DNA of 64,000 nucleotides. Source: Xenorhabdus cabanillasii. Its GTDB lineage: Bacteria > Pseudomonadota > Gammaproteobacteria > Enterobacterales > Enterobacteriaceae. The stretch lies in NCBI RefSeq assembly GCF_003386665.1, contig NZ_QTUB01000001.1:124001-188000 (forward strand), in the 5' to 3' direction. A model generated the notes under the pieces. That model made no database searches. It saw nothing but the letters and a program-made list of their open reading frames with translations, and was not told the origin of the DNA. The position numbers were made by a program, and so were the translations under genes. Position 1 is the first letter of the stretch, and every line of letters begins with the position of its first letter. This document shows positions 31,215 to 43,009 of this stretch, in pieces.

Positions 31215-32270
31215 ATGATTACGCAATGGGAGATTATGAAATGGAAGATAATGAACTGGAGCACGAAAAGGTATTTTGCTCTGATAATGTTATTGCTGGT
31301 CATGCTGACAGGAGGAAAGTCGTGGGCGAAAGATGTGCAACTCCTGAATGTTTCTTATGATCCGACGCGTGAGTTGTATCAGCAATATAATCAGGCATTC
31401 AGTCAATACTGGCAGCAGAAAACCGGGGAACAGGTAACGATCCGACAATCACATGGTGGTTCAGGCAAACAGGCAACTTCGGTTATTAATGGCCTTAAGG
31501 CAGACGTCGTGACATTGGCGTTGGCATATGATGTGGATGCGATTGCAGAGCGTGGCAGTATTGCCAAAAACTGGCTCCAGCGTTTACCGGATAATTCCGC
31601 GCCTTACACATCAACGATTGTTTTTCTGGTGAGAAAGGGGAATCCCAAACAGATTAAAGATTGGTCAGATTTGATCCGTCCTGATGTTTCTGTTGTAACA
31701 CCGAATCCCAAAACGTCCGGTGGTGCACGTTGGAACTATCTGGCTGCCTGGGGATATAGTTTGGTGCACAATAATCAGGATCAAGCTAAGGCAAAAGCGT
31801 TTGTGAAAGCGCTGTATAAAAATGTCGAAGTATTGGATTCTGGCGCTCGTGGAGCAACCAATACTTTTGTCGAACGTGGGATCGGTGATGTACTGATTGC
31901 ATGGGAAAATGAAGCATTGCTGGCGATTAATGCTTTAGATAAGGAAGGTGAAGGAAAATTCGAAATTATCACTCCAGGCACTTCTATTCTGGCAGAGCCA
32001 ACGGTGGCTGTTGTCGATAAAGTCGTTGATAAACGAGGTACACGCGAATTGGCAACTGAATATCTGAAATACCTTTATTCACCGATTGGACAGGAAATTG
32101 CCGCAAAAAATTATTATCGTCCCCGAGATAAAGCCATTGCAGAAAAGTACCGTGCTGTTTTCCCTGAGTTGGAATTATTCACAATTGATGAGGTATTTGG
32201 TGGCTGGAAAAAAGCACAGAAGGAGCACTTTGTTACTGGTGGCATATTTGATGAGATTATCCGGCGCTAA
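31215..32270 (+). CDS. sbp: periplasmic sulfate-binding protein
   Basis: Binds sulfate for the CysTWA transporter. After the signal peptide (hydrophobic core [11 protein letters not shown], cleavage near KSWA|KD), the mature start [17 protein letters not shown] and the binding loop [19 protein letters not shown] match E. coli Sbp. The start is uncertain. I prefer ATG 31215, behind TAGGAGAG; ATGs at 31236 and 31251 would give a more usual signal peptide length. pfkA-sbp-tpiA order is as in E. coli, but cdh is missing. Confidence 0.93.
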   Translation: MITQWEIMKWKIMNWSTKRYFALIMLLLVMLTGGKSWAKDVQLLNVSYDPTRELYQQYNQAFSQYWQQKTGEQVTIRQSHGGSGKQATSVINGLKADVVTLALAYDVDAIAERGSIAKNWLQRLPDNSAPYTSTIVFLVRKGNPKQIKDWSDLIRPDVSVVTPNPKTSGGARWNYLAAWGYSLVHNNQDQAKAKAFVKALYKNVEVLDSGARGATNTFVERGIGDVLIAWENEALLAINALDKEGEGKFEIITPGTSILAEPTVAVVDKVVDKRGTRELATEYLKYLYSPIGQEIAAKNYYRPRDKAIAEKYRAVFPELELFTIDEVFGGWKKAQKEHFVTGGIFDEIIRR

Positions 32271-32300
32271 TAATGGCTGGAAGAAATAAGAATTAAAAGA

Positions 32301-32335
32301 ATAACCGCGACCAGATAACTCGGTGGCGGTTATTT
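32301..32335. terminator. bidirectional terminator between sbp and tpiA
   Basis: Inverted repeat AATAACCGC / GCGGTTATT in the convergent gap, followed by TTGTC on the plus strand and by TTCTTTTAATTC on the minus strand. Confidence 0.7.
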
Positions 32336-32354
32336 TGTCACTGTTTGAGGCGTT

Positions 32355-33122
32355 TTAAGCTTTTTTCGCTTCCGCAGCCGCTTTCACGATAACAGCAAAA
32401 GCATCAGCTTTCAGTGATGCACCACCAACCAGAGCACCGTCGATGTCTGGTTGGGTAAATAATTCAGCCGCGTTGCCAGCGTTAACAGAGCCGCCGTATT
32501 GGATGATAACTTGCTCAGCAATGGCTGCATCTTGTTTTGCGATGTGATCACGAATGAATTTATGGACAGCCTGGGCTTGCGCAGGTGTTGCTGATCTGCC
32601 GGTTCCGATTGCCCAAACTGGCTCGTAAGCAATGACGGCACTTTTGAAAGCTTCTGCTCCCAATGTGTTAAGAACAGCATCAATTTGGCGTGCACATACT
32701 GCTTCAGTCTGGCCCGCTTCGTTTTCCTGTTCGGTTTCACCAATACACAGAACCGGGATAAGACCTTGTTCTTTCAGGACAGCAAATTTTTTTGCAATGA
32801 ACTCATCTCTTTCTTTGTGGTAAGTGCGGCGTTCAGAGTGGCCGATGATAATATATTTTGCGCCCACGTCTTTCAGCATTTCTGCGGATGTTTCGCCTGT
32901 GAATGCACCAGAAAGGTTAACGCTAACATCTTGTGCACCCAGAGCGATACGGCTGCCGGCCAGTGCACTTTTTGCCAGAGAAACATACGCAGTTGGTGGT
33001 GCGATAGCGACGTCACAGCCGTCAACGTTGCTCAGTTCTTTACGCAGGCCTGCAATCAGGTCGTTAACCATGTGGGTACTGCCATTGAGCTTCCAGTTAC
33101 CCATAACTAATGGATGTCGCAT
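32355..33122 (-). CDS. tpiA: triosephosphate isomerase
   Basis: 255-residue TIM barrel (E. coli length) interconverting DHAP and glyceraldehyde 3-phosphate. Substrate Lys in NWKLNGS, His95 in [14 protein letters not shown], the catalytic Glu in [13 protein letters not shown] and the phosphate loop [14 protein letters not shown] are present. Convergent with sbp; yiiQ follows upstream on the same strand. Confidence 0.98.
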   Translation of the reverse strand: MRHPLVMGNWKLNGSTHMVNDLIAGLRKELSNVDGCDVAIAPPTAYVSLAKSALAGSRIALGAQDVSVNLSGAFTGETSAEMLKDVGAKYIIIGHSERRTYHKERDEFIAKKFAVLKEQGLIPVLCIGETEQENEAGQTEAVCARQIDAVLNTLGAEAFKSAVIAYEPVWAIGTGRSATPAQAQAVHKFIRDHIAKQDAAIAEQVIIQYGGSVNAGNAAELFTQPDIDGALVGGASLKADAFAVIVKAAAEAKKA

Positions 33123-33254
33123 ATTTTTCCCTCCAACCAGAAAATAATCAAATTGCGAACTGAATTAATATTCTTCAATGAATGGCTTCATGCCATTTAA
33201 GTGGAAGGCCGACAGTATAAAGATCATCGGCCAGAATAGCTCTGCGCTATGTCA

Positions 33255-33875
33255 CTAATTTTCATTTACTGGCACGTCAGATAGCGATAGCTTAATCGGT
33301 TCAATAGCGAAGGTCATTATATTTTCGCTGCTTTTTACGATGATATAGCGTATTGCTCCCATTTTCCGGCTGTAAAATGACTGTTTTTCTGCCGTCTTAA
33401 GGAGTTTCTCTGTTTGTTCTTTAATTTGTTCTGGAGAAAGTGTTGGTTCAAATTGGCCGATCAAGGCAACGATATACTGTTTGGTCAACAAAAGGTTCCG
33501 TTCTTTTTCCTGCTCATTTTGGGATGGCAGTAAAGTAATTTGCAGGCTTTTGATTTTTTCACTGCCTCTCTCCAATACGGCTGAAGAGTAGATTTTTTCA
33601 TTGATCTTACTGGCTGCGCGGATAAAAGGCAGTGAGATATCTTTGCCCGCAATGACTTTATATTCATGCAGAAGAGTTTCAGGGTGTTTTTTGTTGTATT
33701 TTTCCCGGAATGTCGGGATGGTATCTTCAAAAGCCGGGGAATCTGGCAAGAGATACATTAGTTGCGGGTGCACATCTGATGTGACAGAAGGCTCACCCGC
33801 AGTGGTTGAGAATGGTAAACCGATGCTAAAAGCGATTAATATTGTCACCAGAAGTTTATTTATGTCTGTTTTCAT
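33255..33875 (-). CDS. yiiQ: DUF1454 family exported protein YiiQ
   Basis: 206 residues with an N-terminal signal peptide (LVTILIAFSIGLPFSTTAGE). The rest is the DUF1454 region without known function. Position next to tpiA and divergent from yiiR matches E. coli. No catalytic motif is visible. Confidence 0.85.
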   Translation of the reverse strand: MKTDINKLLVTILIAFSIGLPFSTTAGEPSVTSDVHPQLMYLLPDSPAFEDTIPTFREKYNKKHPETLLHEYKVIAGKDISLPFIRAASKINEKIYSSAVLERGSEKIKSLQITLLPSQNEQEKERNLLLTKQYIVALIGQFEPTLSPEQIKEQTEKLLKTAEKQSFYSRKMGAIRYIIVKSSENIMTFAIEPIKLSLSDVPVNEN

Positions 33876-33954
33876 GTTGTTACTCGCCGAGTGTCAAGCG
33901 CGGAAATAAAGTGTAAATAGCAGAAAAACAGCATCCACAATTGGAAAAGAGTAT

Positions 33955-34401
33955 ATGACATTACAACAATGGGGATTCTCATTCAAAGGTCGTATTGGGC
34001 GACGGGAATTTTGGATCGGAATCGGTATCTGTTTCGCTCTGATTTTTATGCTCCTGACTTTGCATGGAATGAATGTTCTCCCCATGAATTATGCAGCGGT
34101 AACCACGGCCTTGATATTGTATCCGACAACAGCAATTTTTTCGAAACGCCTGCATGACCGCAATAAACGTGGTGGATGGACGTTACTGCTGGCATTGGCC
34201 TGGGTGTTACTTTCCCTTGATTGGGGCGCAATGGCACCGATATGGCAATGGGGGATTGGCCGTTTTATTCCGACGCTGATTTTTGTCATGATTATACTGG
34301 ATTGCGGTGTATTCCGTGGAACAGAAGGGCCAAACCGTTTTGGCGAATCGGCAGAAAGGGTTGATCACATTTCTGCTGACAATCCGGTACAAAAACGTTA
34401 A
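33955..34401 (+). CDS. yiiR: DUF805 family inner membrane protein YiiR
   Basis: 148 residues with the DUF805 opening FKGRIGRREFWIG and several hydrophobic segments (ICFALIFMLLTL, ALILYPTTAIFS, LLLALAWVLLSLDWG, LIFVMIILDCGVF). KRLHDRNKRGGW is the conserved loop between helices. The role is unknown. Lies between yiiQ and fpr as in E. coli. Confidence 0.88.
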   Translation: MTLQQWGFSFKGRIGRREFWIGIGICFALIFMLLTLHGMNVLPMNYAAVTTALILYPTTAIFSKRLHDRNKRGGWTLLLALAWVLLSLDWGAMAPIWQWGIGRFIPTLIFVMIILDCGVFRGTEGPNRFGESAERVDHISADNPVQKR

Positions 34402-34524
34402 TTAACTGTTTATATCTAATAGATTTATATACCCAACAGATTTCAAGATACCGCTAATGAAGCGGTGTCTTGAAAGATGAAGATCATTGAAGAGATTATT
34501 AGAAGTAAAAGCCATGGTTGGTCG

Positions 34525-35271
34525 TTACCAGTATTGTTCGCTGGTAACATGGCCCGGTTTACGGCGCAAGTGTTTTTCCATACCGCGTTGTTCTTTCAGA
34601 AGTTGCCGGGTATCTCTGACCATCTGAGGGTTTCCACACAGCATCACGTGGCTGTTTTCTGCCTGCATTGATAAACCGACGGCTGCTTCCATTTCACCAT
34701 TTTCAATGAGTGCCGGGATCCGCCCCATCAATGAATTCTGGCATTTTTCCCGACTGACGATAGTTTGAATCCGCAGTTTTCCCTGAAAAGATTCTTCTAA
34801 TTGCTGCATGAGTGGTAAATAACTTAAATCCTGCTCCAGCCTGACGGCATGCACCAGAACGATATTTTCAAATCGTTCCAAATCATTCCCTTGCTGAAGA
34901 ATGGAAAGATAAGGCCCGATGGCTGTCCCGGTCGAGAGCATCCACAGGTTTCGGCAGTCAGGTATTTCATCAAGGATAAAAAAACCTGCCGCTTGTTCTG
35001 TGACCAGCAATTCATCACCTTTCTGCAAGGCAGCAAGTCGCGGACTGAGTTTTCCTTCCGGCACTGTGACTAAATAAAACTCAAGATTATCGTTATTGGG
35101 AGAATTGACGTAAGAATAAGCCCTCTGGATGCGCTCCCCCTCAACTTCAAGAGCAAGTTTTGCAAATTGGCCAGCAGTGAATTTTTCTATTGGTGCGCGT
35201 AGCTTGATACTGAATAACGAGTCTGTCCAATTGATTATATCTGTGACTTTTCCTGTAACCCAGTTTGCCAT
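34525..35271 (-). CDS. fpr: ferredoxin/flavodoxin-NADP reductase
   Basis: FAD enzyme that passes electrons from NADPH to flavodoxin or ferredoxin. FAD motif RAYSYVNSP, NADP motif STGTAIGPYLSIL and the C-terminal GNPQMVRDTRQLL ... KPGHVTSEQYW are visible. ATG 35271 (MANWVTGKVTDIINW, 248 residues, E. coli length) is preferred over the start 13 codons upstream. In E. coli it belongs to the SoxRS regulon; I could not confirm a soxbox here. Confidence 0.96.
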   Translation of the reverse strand: MANWVTGKVTDIINWTDSLFSIKLRAPIEKFTAGQFAKLALEVEGERIQRAYSYVNSPNNDNLEFYLVTVPEGKLSPRLAALQKGDELLVTEQAAGFFILDEIPDCRNLWMLSTGTAIGPYLSILQQGNDLERFENIVLVHAVRLEQDLSYLPLMQQLEESFQGKLRIQTIVSREKCQNSLMGRIPALIENGEMEAAVGLSMQAENSHVMLCGNPQMVRDTRQLLKEQRGMEKHLRRKPGHVTSEQYW

Positions 35272-35651
35272 TGCATTTAGCCTCTCTACACGATACGGAG
35301 TGAATAACAAGACGGAGTGAATTGGCGCTCCTTTGGCGAGATTTTACGTGATTGAGAGAAATAGCCTTATCGATTACGTGTCACAGTCCAATTGACTATA
35401 TTTTTGCTGTATTATCGGGTTTATATGTACACTTTTATTGACATTTATGGAGAATATGACTGTCATTTTTTCATATTATAAAATTGTATACTGCTAAGAA
35501 AAAATATAAATTGACCGGGAAAATTCAATCTAATGAAGTCAGTACGTCAGGTTTGTTTATTAACAACCTGGGGGCTTTGTTATTGCTGTTATTCCTTAAA
35601 TGAAACAGGATACACGAGTATTTTGTTTAAATAACATTGTATGTGAATGCG
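35272..35651. other. divergent regulatory gap between fpr and emrD
   Basis: Very AT-rich and without an ORF. The emrD-proximal part contains an imperfect hairpin CAGGTTTGTT-TATT-AACAACCTG (35548-35570) without a T-run, which would lie in the emrD leader. Promoter assignments are not secure. Confidence 0.4.
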
Positions 35652-36839
35652 ATGAGAAAAATATTACATTTTAATTTATTGCTGATGTTAATTGTGTTGG
35701 CCGCTGTCGGGCAGATGACCCAGACAATTTATGTTCCAGTTATTGCAGATATGGCGAATTACTTCGGGAAACCGGCGGGCGAAGTACAGCGTGTCATGGC
35801 GGCGTACTTATTCTCTTATGGGTTCTCACAGCTCTTTTATGGGCCATTATCGGATAAAATTGGCCGTCGTCCCGTTATTTTGACAGGAATATCAATTTTT
35901 CTGGTTGCCACAGCTTGTGCACTGTTTTCCTCCAGTTTATCAGTGCTGGTAATAGCCAGTGTATTTCAAGGCCTGGGCACGGGGGTCGGAGGGGTAATGG
36001 TGCGCACTATGCCAAGAGATTTATACACGGGAGCAGAGTTGCGTTATGCCAATAGTCTGCTGAATATGGCGATATTGGTCAGTCCTTTATTAGCGCCGAT
36101 GGTAGGCGGTATCGTAGGCCATTATTTTGGTTGGCGTGCTTGCTATTTGTTTTTATTGCTGTTAGGGGCAACTGTAACTTTGTTTTTATTCCGGCATTTG
36201 CCGGAAACCCGCCCGGAGCAAACAAAACAGAGCACGATGCTGGTCTCTTTCCACCAATTGTTATCCAATGGAGTGTTTGTTTCTTACCTGATTATGTTGG
36301 TTGGTAGTCTGGCGGGTGTGGCTGTTTTTGAGGCTAGCAGCGGGGTTTTGATGGGCGCTGTTTTAGGGTTGGACAGTTTAACTGTCAGTATTCTGTTTAT
36401 TCTGCCGATCCCTGCTGCATTTCTGGGCTCATGGTATGCAGGGCGTGAAAACAAAACGTTTTATCAATTAATGTGGAATTCCGTCATCTGTTGTTTGTTA
36501 GCAGGAGCGTTGATGTGGTTGCCAGGATGGTTGGGGATTATCAATATCTGGACGCTGTTGATCCCGGCTGCATTGTTCTTTTTTGGCGCTGGTATGCTGT
36601 TCCCGCTGGCAACGACGGGGGCTATGGAGCCATTTCCTTATCTGGCTGGTGCAGCGGGGGCGCTGGTGGGAGGATTACAGAATGTGGGTTCTGGCGTGGC
36701 TACATGGTTATCGGCGATGTTGCCACAAAACAGCCAGTTTAGCGTTGGTATGCTGATGTTCTTTTTGGCTCTGCTTATTCTATTGTGCTGGTTGCCAATT
36801 TCTCAGCGGATCCAGCATCAGGAACATACAGTCGGATAA
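35652..36839 (+). CDS. emrD: multidrug efflux MFS transporter EmrD
   Basis: Proton-driven drug exporter with 12 predicted transmembrane segments. NLLLMLIVLAAVGQMTQTIYVPVIADMA opens TM1. The MFS motif A loop is YGPLSDKIGRRPVIL, and GLGTGVGGVMVRTMPRDLY follows TM4. It is 395 residues if started at ATG 35652 (E. coli 394); an ATG five codons upstream is also open. Neither start has a strong ribosome site. It sits convergent with glpK, in the place where glpX lies in E. coli. Confidence 0.95.
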   Translation: MRKILHFNLLLMLIVLAAVGQMTQTIYVPVIADMANYFGKPAGEVQRVMAAYLFSYGFSQLFYGPLSDKIGRRPVILTGISIFLVATACALFSSSLSVLVIASVFQGLGTGVGGVMVRTMPRDLYTGAELRYANSLLNMAILVSPLLAPMVGGIVGHYFGWRACYLFLLLLGATVTLFLFRHLPETRPEQTKQSTMLVSFHQLLSNGVFVSYLIMLVGSLAGVAVFEASSGVLMGAVLGLDSLTVSILFILPIPAAFLGSWYAGRENKTFYQLMWNSVICCLLAGALMWLPGWLGIINIWTLLIPAALFFFGAGMLFPLATTGAMEPFPYLAGAAGALVGGLQNVGSGVATWLSAMLPQNSQFSVGMLMFFLALLILLCWLPISQRIQHQEHTVG

Positions 36840-36877
36840 AGCCGGGCAACATCGGTAGGCAAATATCGAGGTTAAAA

Positions 36878-36928
36878 AGCTCTGACAGAGCAGTACTGCC
36901 ACGTCAGAAGTATTGTAATGTCAGAGCT
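36878..36928. repeat. inverted repeat between emrD and glpK
   Basis: AGCTCTGACA (36878-36887) and TGTCAGAGCT (36919-36928) are perfect complements around a 31-base loop, in the gap between convergent genes. It may stop transcription from both sides, but the long loop and lack of a T-run are unusual. Confidence 0.5.
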
Positions 36929-36978
36929 TCATGTTTCAGTGCGGGATTTATTTCACCTTAATGGAATGGCTTGTTTTT

Positions 36979-38517
<1,539 letters not shown>

Positions 38518-38564
38518 TTATTCAATAATTTTTTATCTGTTATCATCTGCCAAGGGTAGCAAAA

Positions 38565-39362
38565 CTAAGCTCCACGGGGTAAATGGCAGGTAATCAGTTT
38601 GCGGTAACCAAATGCGCCCAGAATTGCACCAACAATGGGGGCTATCAACGGAACAAGGAAATAAGGGATATCCCGACCACCAGTCAGGGCAATATTTCCC
38701 CATCCGGCTAAATAAGCAACTAATTTAGGGCCGAAATCACGCGCAGGATTCAGGGCAAATCCGGTCAGGGGGCCAAAAGAGCCACCGATAACAGCAATCA
38801 AAATACCGATAATCAGTGGCGCCAAAGGGCCACGCGGAATGCCATTTCCATCGTCTGTTAGTGCCAGAATCAGGCAAAGCAAAACAGCCGCGATGACAAC
38901 TTCAACGATAAATGCATGGAATACGGAAATTTGTGATGCAGGGTAAGTGGAAAATACTCCAGCCGTGAAAAGACTTTCTTGTGATCCACGAACAATGTTG
39001 TGAACTTGCTCATAATCAAGGAAAAGGTTGTAATACATCATATAGACGATAGCTGCGGCGACAAAACCACCTAACATTTGGGCAATGATGTAAGGAAGTA
39101 CTTTTTTTCTGTCAAAACTGGCAAATAGGCATAGAGCAATGGTTACTGCTGGATTCAGGTGTGCACCAGAAATTCCGGCTGTAAGGTAAACAGCTAGGGC
39201 AACACCAAAGCCCCAGATGATGCTGATTTCCCATAGACCCAGTTGCGCTCCTGCAAGACGGGCAGCAGCAACACAGCCTAAACCGAAGAAAACAAGCAAT
39301 GCAGTACCCAGAAATTCTGAAATACATTGACCTGATAATGTTGGAGTGGTGGTCCGACTCAT
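38565..39362 (-). CDS. glpF: glycerol facilitator (aquaglyceroporin)
   Basis: Six-helix channel of the MIP family. The two NPA boxes are GAHLNPAVTI (residues 70-72) and GFALNPARDFG (near 205); the Asp after the second box is the aquaglyceroporin mark. 265 residues (E. coli 281). First gene of the glpF-glpK operon, divergent from zapB; glpX is not present after glpK. Confidence 0.97.
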   Translation of the reverse strand: MSRTTTPTLSGQCISEFLGTALLVFFGLGCVAAARLAGAQLGLWEISIIWGFGVALAVYLTAGISGAHLNPAVTIALCLFASFDRKKVLPYIIAQMLGGFVAAAIVYMMYYNLFLDYEQVHNIVRGSQESLFTAGVFSTYPASQISVFHAFIVEVVIAAVLLCLILALTDDGNGIPRGPLAPLIIGILIAVIGGSFGPLTGFALNPARDFGPKLVAYLAGWGNIALTGGRDIPYFLVPLIAPIVGAILGAFGYRKLITCHLPRGA

Positions 39363-39685
39363 TTCTATATCCTATAAAAAGTACAGAGAGGAGATTAATT
39401 ATTAGTCCTTTCTTGCTGCGTTCTGACTACGCAGAGAAAGGCGATGTGAATTTATCGTTAATGAGCGGAAACGAGAAATAGCGAAATTGAAATCTGCGTG
39501 TTGCGTCAACAAAATGAGCGAATTCGCATTTAATTGTGGTTTCATTGATCGTTGAAATGTGATCTTATCTCTATTTAGGATTAGTCACTATATTTTTCGC
39601 TATGCCACATATTGGAAGTATGAAACTAGACAGTCGTTAACAGGCTAAATACAATCAAGGCATTGCTTATAAGAGGGGCTCGAGA
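39363..39685. promoter_or_regulatory. glpF/zapB divergent control region
   Basis: No gene. AATGAGCGAATTCGCATT near 39512-39529 holds the perfect 10-base palindrome GCGAATTCGC and could be a GlpR operator. AAATGTGATC (39555-39564) is a good CRP half site with a poor second half. E. coli glpFK is controlled by GlpR and CRP, which makes both plausible. AAGAGGGGC lies just before the zapB ATG. Confidence 0.4.
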
Positions 39686-39928
39686 ATGTCATTTGAAGTT
39701 TTTGAAAAGCTAGAATCTAAAGTTCAGCAGGCAATTGATACCATCACTTTGCTGCAAATGGAAATTGAAGAATTAAAAGAAAAGAACGCAGCGTTATCTC
39801 AGGATGTCCAAAATGTGACAGATAGCCGTGATTCGCTGGTACGTGAAAATGAACAGCTCAAACAAGAACAATCAGCATGGCAAGATCGCTTACGTACCTT
39901 GTTGGGTAAGATGGAAGATGTGCAGTAA
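39686..39928 (+). CDS. zapB: cell division protein ZapB
   Basis: 80-residue coiled coil, almost entirely helical heptads from [20 protein letters not shown] to LLGKMEDVQ. Binds ZapA and supports FtsZ ring assembly. Monocistronic with its own terminator. Confidence 0.96.
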   Translation: MSFEVFEKLESKVQQAIDTITLLQMEIEELKEKNAALSQDVQNVTDSRDSLVRENEQLKQEQSAWQDRLRTLLGKMEDVQ

Positions 39929-39948
39929 AGTATCCGATTGTTTTGCGG

Positions 39949-39976
39949 AAAAAGGGCGATAACTGCGCCCTTTTTT
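39949..39976. terminator. terminator between zapB and rraA
   Basis: Stem AAAGGGCG / CGCCCTTT with a 7-base loop and six T, 21 bases after zapB. The A-run on the other side may serve rraA on the minus strand. Confidence 0.88.
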
Positions 39977-40021
39977 ATGTATCGTGGAGATTGATGATAG
40001 GGCTATAGGTTTATGCGGATA

Positions 40022-40531
40022 TTACACTTCATCATCGTCGCTATCGTCATCCATCTCCAGCGGAACTTCTGATAGGATCATCCCTGTATTATCTGCATAA
40101 AGATAATCGCCGGAAAAGAAAGTAACTCCACCGAAATTCACCCTGATATCACTTTCTCCGATGCCTTCGCTGTTAGAGCCAGCAGGAATAGCAGCCATTG
40201 CCTGAATGCCAATATCGAGTTCAGCAAGGTGGTCTACCTGACGCACGGCGCCGTAGACGACGATACCTTCCCATTCGTTATTGACAGCAAGTTGAGCCAG
40301 CTCGGCATCGACAAGAGCCTTGCGTACCGATCCACCACCATCGGCGAGTAAAATGCGTCCACGTCCGGGTTCTTCCAGTAAATCATAAAGCAATCCATTG
40401 TCTTCAAAGCATTTCACTGTGATGATTTGACCACCAAATGAAGTACGCCCACCAAAGTTGGAGAATAATGGCTCTACCACGTTTACATCTTCTTGATAGA
40501 TATCACAAAGTTCGGAAGTATCATATTTCAT
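40022..40531 (-). CDS. rraA: ribonuclease E activity regulator RraA
   Basis: Trimeric protein that binds RNase E and inhibits it. [36 protein letters not shown] and [18 protein letters not shown] match the family. ATG 40531 gives 169 residues (E. coli 161); the frame opens 24 codons earlier without support. The C-terminus is a strongly acidic tail ([11 protein letters not shown]). Last gene after menA. Confidence 0.97.
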   Translation of the reverse strand: MKYDTSELCDIYQEDVNVVEPLFSNFGGRTSFGGQIITVKCFEDNGLLYDLLEEPGRGRILLADGGGSVRKALVDAELAQLAVNNEWEGIVVYGAVRQVDHLAELDIGIQAMAAIPAGSNSEGIGESDIRVNFGGVTFFSGDYLYADNTGMILSEVPLEMDDDSDDDEV

Positions 40532-40639
40532 GGGATTTACGTCTGGTTTATGCAAGGAATGAACAGTATATCCTTTTAAGGCCAGTGTTGGCAAAATCAT
40601 CAATCTTAAAACGTGTGTATAAAATTGATATGTAATCGC

Positions 40640-41557
40640 CTAATTAAGTATCAATCCAATGGAAAACAGGATATTAGTCAATAACGCAGCCTTGACCATT
40701 TGTACCAGCTTGGGGCGCATACCTTCGGCAGTTGGATCGCGCAGTACCTGTAACATATGCTGAAATAACAAGGGGAAAGACAGTAAAAATAACCAGTTAT
40801 ACCAGTTATTTAGATAAAAAAGAGTAAAGATGACAAAGCAGAGCATGGCACCTGTAAGCAGTGCCGCATGATAGTAACGGGCTTTTTTTCCACCTAGTCT
40901 GACCGCCAGTGTATTTTTACCGTTTTGGCGATCTATTTCGATATCACGTAAGTTATTAATATTCAACACCGCCACGGAGAGTAAGCCACAGGCCGTTGCG
41001 GGCAGAACGGTATCCAGAGAAAAAGTCTTGGTTTGCAGATAGTAAGTACCAAGGACACTGAGCCAACCAAAGAAAATAAGGACGGAAAGGTCACCCAACC
41101 CCATATAACCATACGGCTTAGCGCCCACCGTATAAGTAATCGCAGCGATGATCGCCAGTAATCCCAGGCCCAGAAAGCCGATAATATCGTTTGGGCTATG
41201 ACAAGCAACGGTGATGAGAGAAATTCCTGACAGACAAGAGAGCAACACGGTAATTTTCAATGCGGCTTTCATTTGTTGTGCTGTGATCAAGCCCTTTTGC
41301 ATGCCGCGCATTGGGCCAATGCGTTTTTCGGTATCACTACCTTTAGTGACATCACCATAATCATTGGCAAGATTGGACAGAATTTGTAGCAGAGAAGCAG
41401 TTAATAAGGCCAGCAACGCCACCGGCCATTTGAAATGACCCGCCCATGATGCAAGAGCAGATCCGGTCATAATGGCTGCTACGGCAAGTGGAAGGGTTTT
41501 GAGGCGTAAGCTTTCCAGCCATGCCTGTATTTGATTGCCCATTGTTATTGAACTCAT
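40640..41557 (-). CDS. menA: 1,4-dihydroxy-2-naphthoate polyprenyltransferase
   Basis: UbiA-superfamily membrane enzyme attaching the octaprenyl chain in menaquinone synthesis. The first Asp-rich motif is NLANDYGDVTKGSD and the second NINNLRDIEIDRQNGKNTLAVRLG. 305 residues with about eight transmembrane helices. It lies between hslU and rraA as in E. coli. Confidence 0.97.
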   Translation of the reverse strand: MSSITMGNQIQAWLESLRLKTLPLAVAAIMTGSALASWAGHFKWPVALLALLTASLLQILSNLANDYGDVTKGSDTEKRIGPMRGMQKGLITAQQMKAALKITVLLSCLSGISLITVACHSPNDIIGFLGLGLLAIIAAITYTVGAKPYGYMGLGDLSVLIFFGWLSVLGTYYLQTKTFSLDTVLPATACGLLSVAVLNINNLRDIEIDRQNGKNTLAVRLGGKKARYYHAALLTGAMLCFVIFTLFYLNNWYNWLFLLSFPLLFQHMLQVLRDPTAEGMRPKLVQMVKAALLTNILFSIGLILN

Positions 41558-41607
41558 ATTGCTATCAAATATTTCAGTGTAATAGATTTTGATTTAAGAA
41601 AAAGAGA

Positions 41608-41629
41608 AATGGGAGGTAAGCCTCCCATT
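41608..41629 (-). terminator. terminator after hslVU
   Basis: Perfect stem AATGGGAGG / CCTCCCATT with a 4-base loop; read on the minus strand it is followed by TTCTCTTTTTCTT. Lies between hslU and menA. Confidence 0.8.
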
Positions 41630-41666
41630 CCATTTTTCACTGCTGTTGAGTCAGGCTCTAAACCGG

Positions 41667-42998
41667 TTATAAGATAAAACGGCTCAGATCTTCATCAGCT
41701 ACCAGCTCATCTAAGTGTGTTTTGACATAGTCAGCATTGATTTCAACAGACTGCCCCTGACATTCGCTGGCTTCGAAAGAGATATCTTCCATCATGCGTT
41801 CAAGCACAGTATGCAAACGGCGGGCACCAATATTTTCGGTTGTCTCATTAACCTGCCATGCAGCTTCTGCGATTCTGCGAATACCGTCAGCGGTGAACTC
41901 AATATTCATGCCTTCAGTGGCCATCAACGCTTTGTACTGTTCTGTCAGTGAAGCATTCGGTTCAGTCAGGATGCGCTCAAAGTCTTCAGTTGTCAGTGCC
42001 TGCAATTCAACACGGATAGGCAGACGTCCTTGCAACTCTGGGATCAAATCGGAAGGGCTGGCAACCTGGAATGCGCCTGAAGCGATGAACAGAATGTGGT
42101 CGGTTTTTACCATACCGTGTTTGGTGGAGACAGTACAACCTTCAACCAATGGCAGAAGGTCACGCTGGACGCCTTCGCGGGAAACATCCGGGCCGGAGCT
42201 TTGGCCACGTTTACAAATTTTATCAATTTCATCGATAAAGACGATACCATGCTGTTCAACTGCATCAATTGCTTGCTGTTTCAACTCTTCAGGGTTAACC
42301 AGTTTCGCAGCTTCTTCTTCTACCAGCAGTTTGAACGCATCTTTGATCTTCAGCTTACGACTTTTTTGACGCTGACCAGCCAGGTTCTGGAACATAGACT
42401 GTAATTGATTGGTCATTTCTTCCATACCCGGAGGTGCCATGATTTCAACACCAACAGGAGCTGCCGCAACTTCGATCTCGATTTCTTTGTCATCCAGCTG
42501 GCCTTCACGCAGTTTCTTGCGGAATGTCTGGCGGGTTGAGGACTGCTCTGGTTGAGTTTCAGGTTGGCCCCAGTTATTTTTTGCTGGTGGCAACAGAACG
42601 TCCAGAATACGCTCTTCAGCCAGTTCTTCGGCACGATGGCGGTTTTTCTCAATAGATTGCAGGCGAACCATTTTCACGGCAGCGTCAGTCAGATCACGAA
42701 TAATGGAATCGACTTCTTTACCGACATAACCGACTTCAGTGAATTTTGTTGCTTCAACTTTGATAAAAGGTGCATTGGCCAGTTTTGCCAGACGACGGGC
42801 GATTTCGGTTTTACCAACACCGGTTGGGCCAATCATCAGAATATTTTTCGGAGTTACTTCATAACGCAGTGATTCATCCAACTGCATACGACGCCAGCGG
42901 TTACGCAGCGCAATGGCAACAGCACGCTTTGCTTTATCCTGACCGATGATATGATTGTCAAGTTCGCTGACAATTTCGCGAGGAGTCATTTCAGACAT
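41667..42998 (-). CDS. hslU: HslU, ATPase subunit of the HslVU protease
   Basis: AAA+ unfoldase that feeds substrates to HslV. Walker [10 protein letters not shown] at residues 57-65, Walker [10 protein letters not shown] near 255, and the pore motif GYVG in [12 protein letters not shown]. Sensor 2 region [16 protein letters not shown]. The C-terminus SRFIL inserts into HslV. 443 residues equal E. coli. 11 bases after hslV. Confidence 0.98.
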   Translation of the reverse strand: MSEMTPREIVSELDNHIIGQDKAKRAVAIALRNRWRRMQLDESLRYEVTPKNILMIGPTGVGKTEIARRLAKLANAPFIKVEATKFTEVGYVGKEVDSIIRDLTDAAVKMVRLQSIEKNRHRAEELAEERILDVLLPPAKNNWGQPETQPEQSSTRQTFRKKLREGQLDDKEIEIEVAAAPVGVEIMAPPGMEEMTNQLQSMFQNLAGQRQKSRKLKIKDAFKLLVEEEAAKLVNPEELKQQAIDAVEQHGIVFIDEIDKICKRGQSSGPDVSREGVQRDLLPLVEGCTVSTKHGMVKTDHILFIASGAFQVASPSDLIPELQGRLPIRVELQALTTEDFERILTEPNASLTEQYKALMATEGMNIEFTADGIRRIAEAAWQVNETTENIGARRLHTVLERMMEDISFEASECQGQSVEINADYVKTHLDELVADEDLSRFIL

Positions 42999-43009
42999 AC
43001 TATCTATCC

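Noticed and set aside
35637..35651. ATG five codons upstream as the emrD start
   Set aside because: Kept as an alternative only; the EmrD family begins close to the NLLLMLIV helix and neither start has a good ribosome site.
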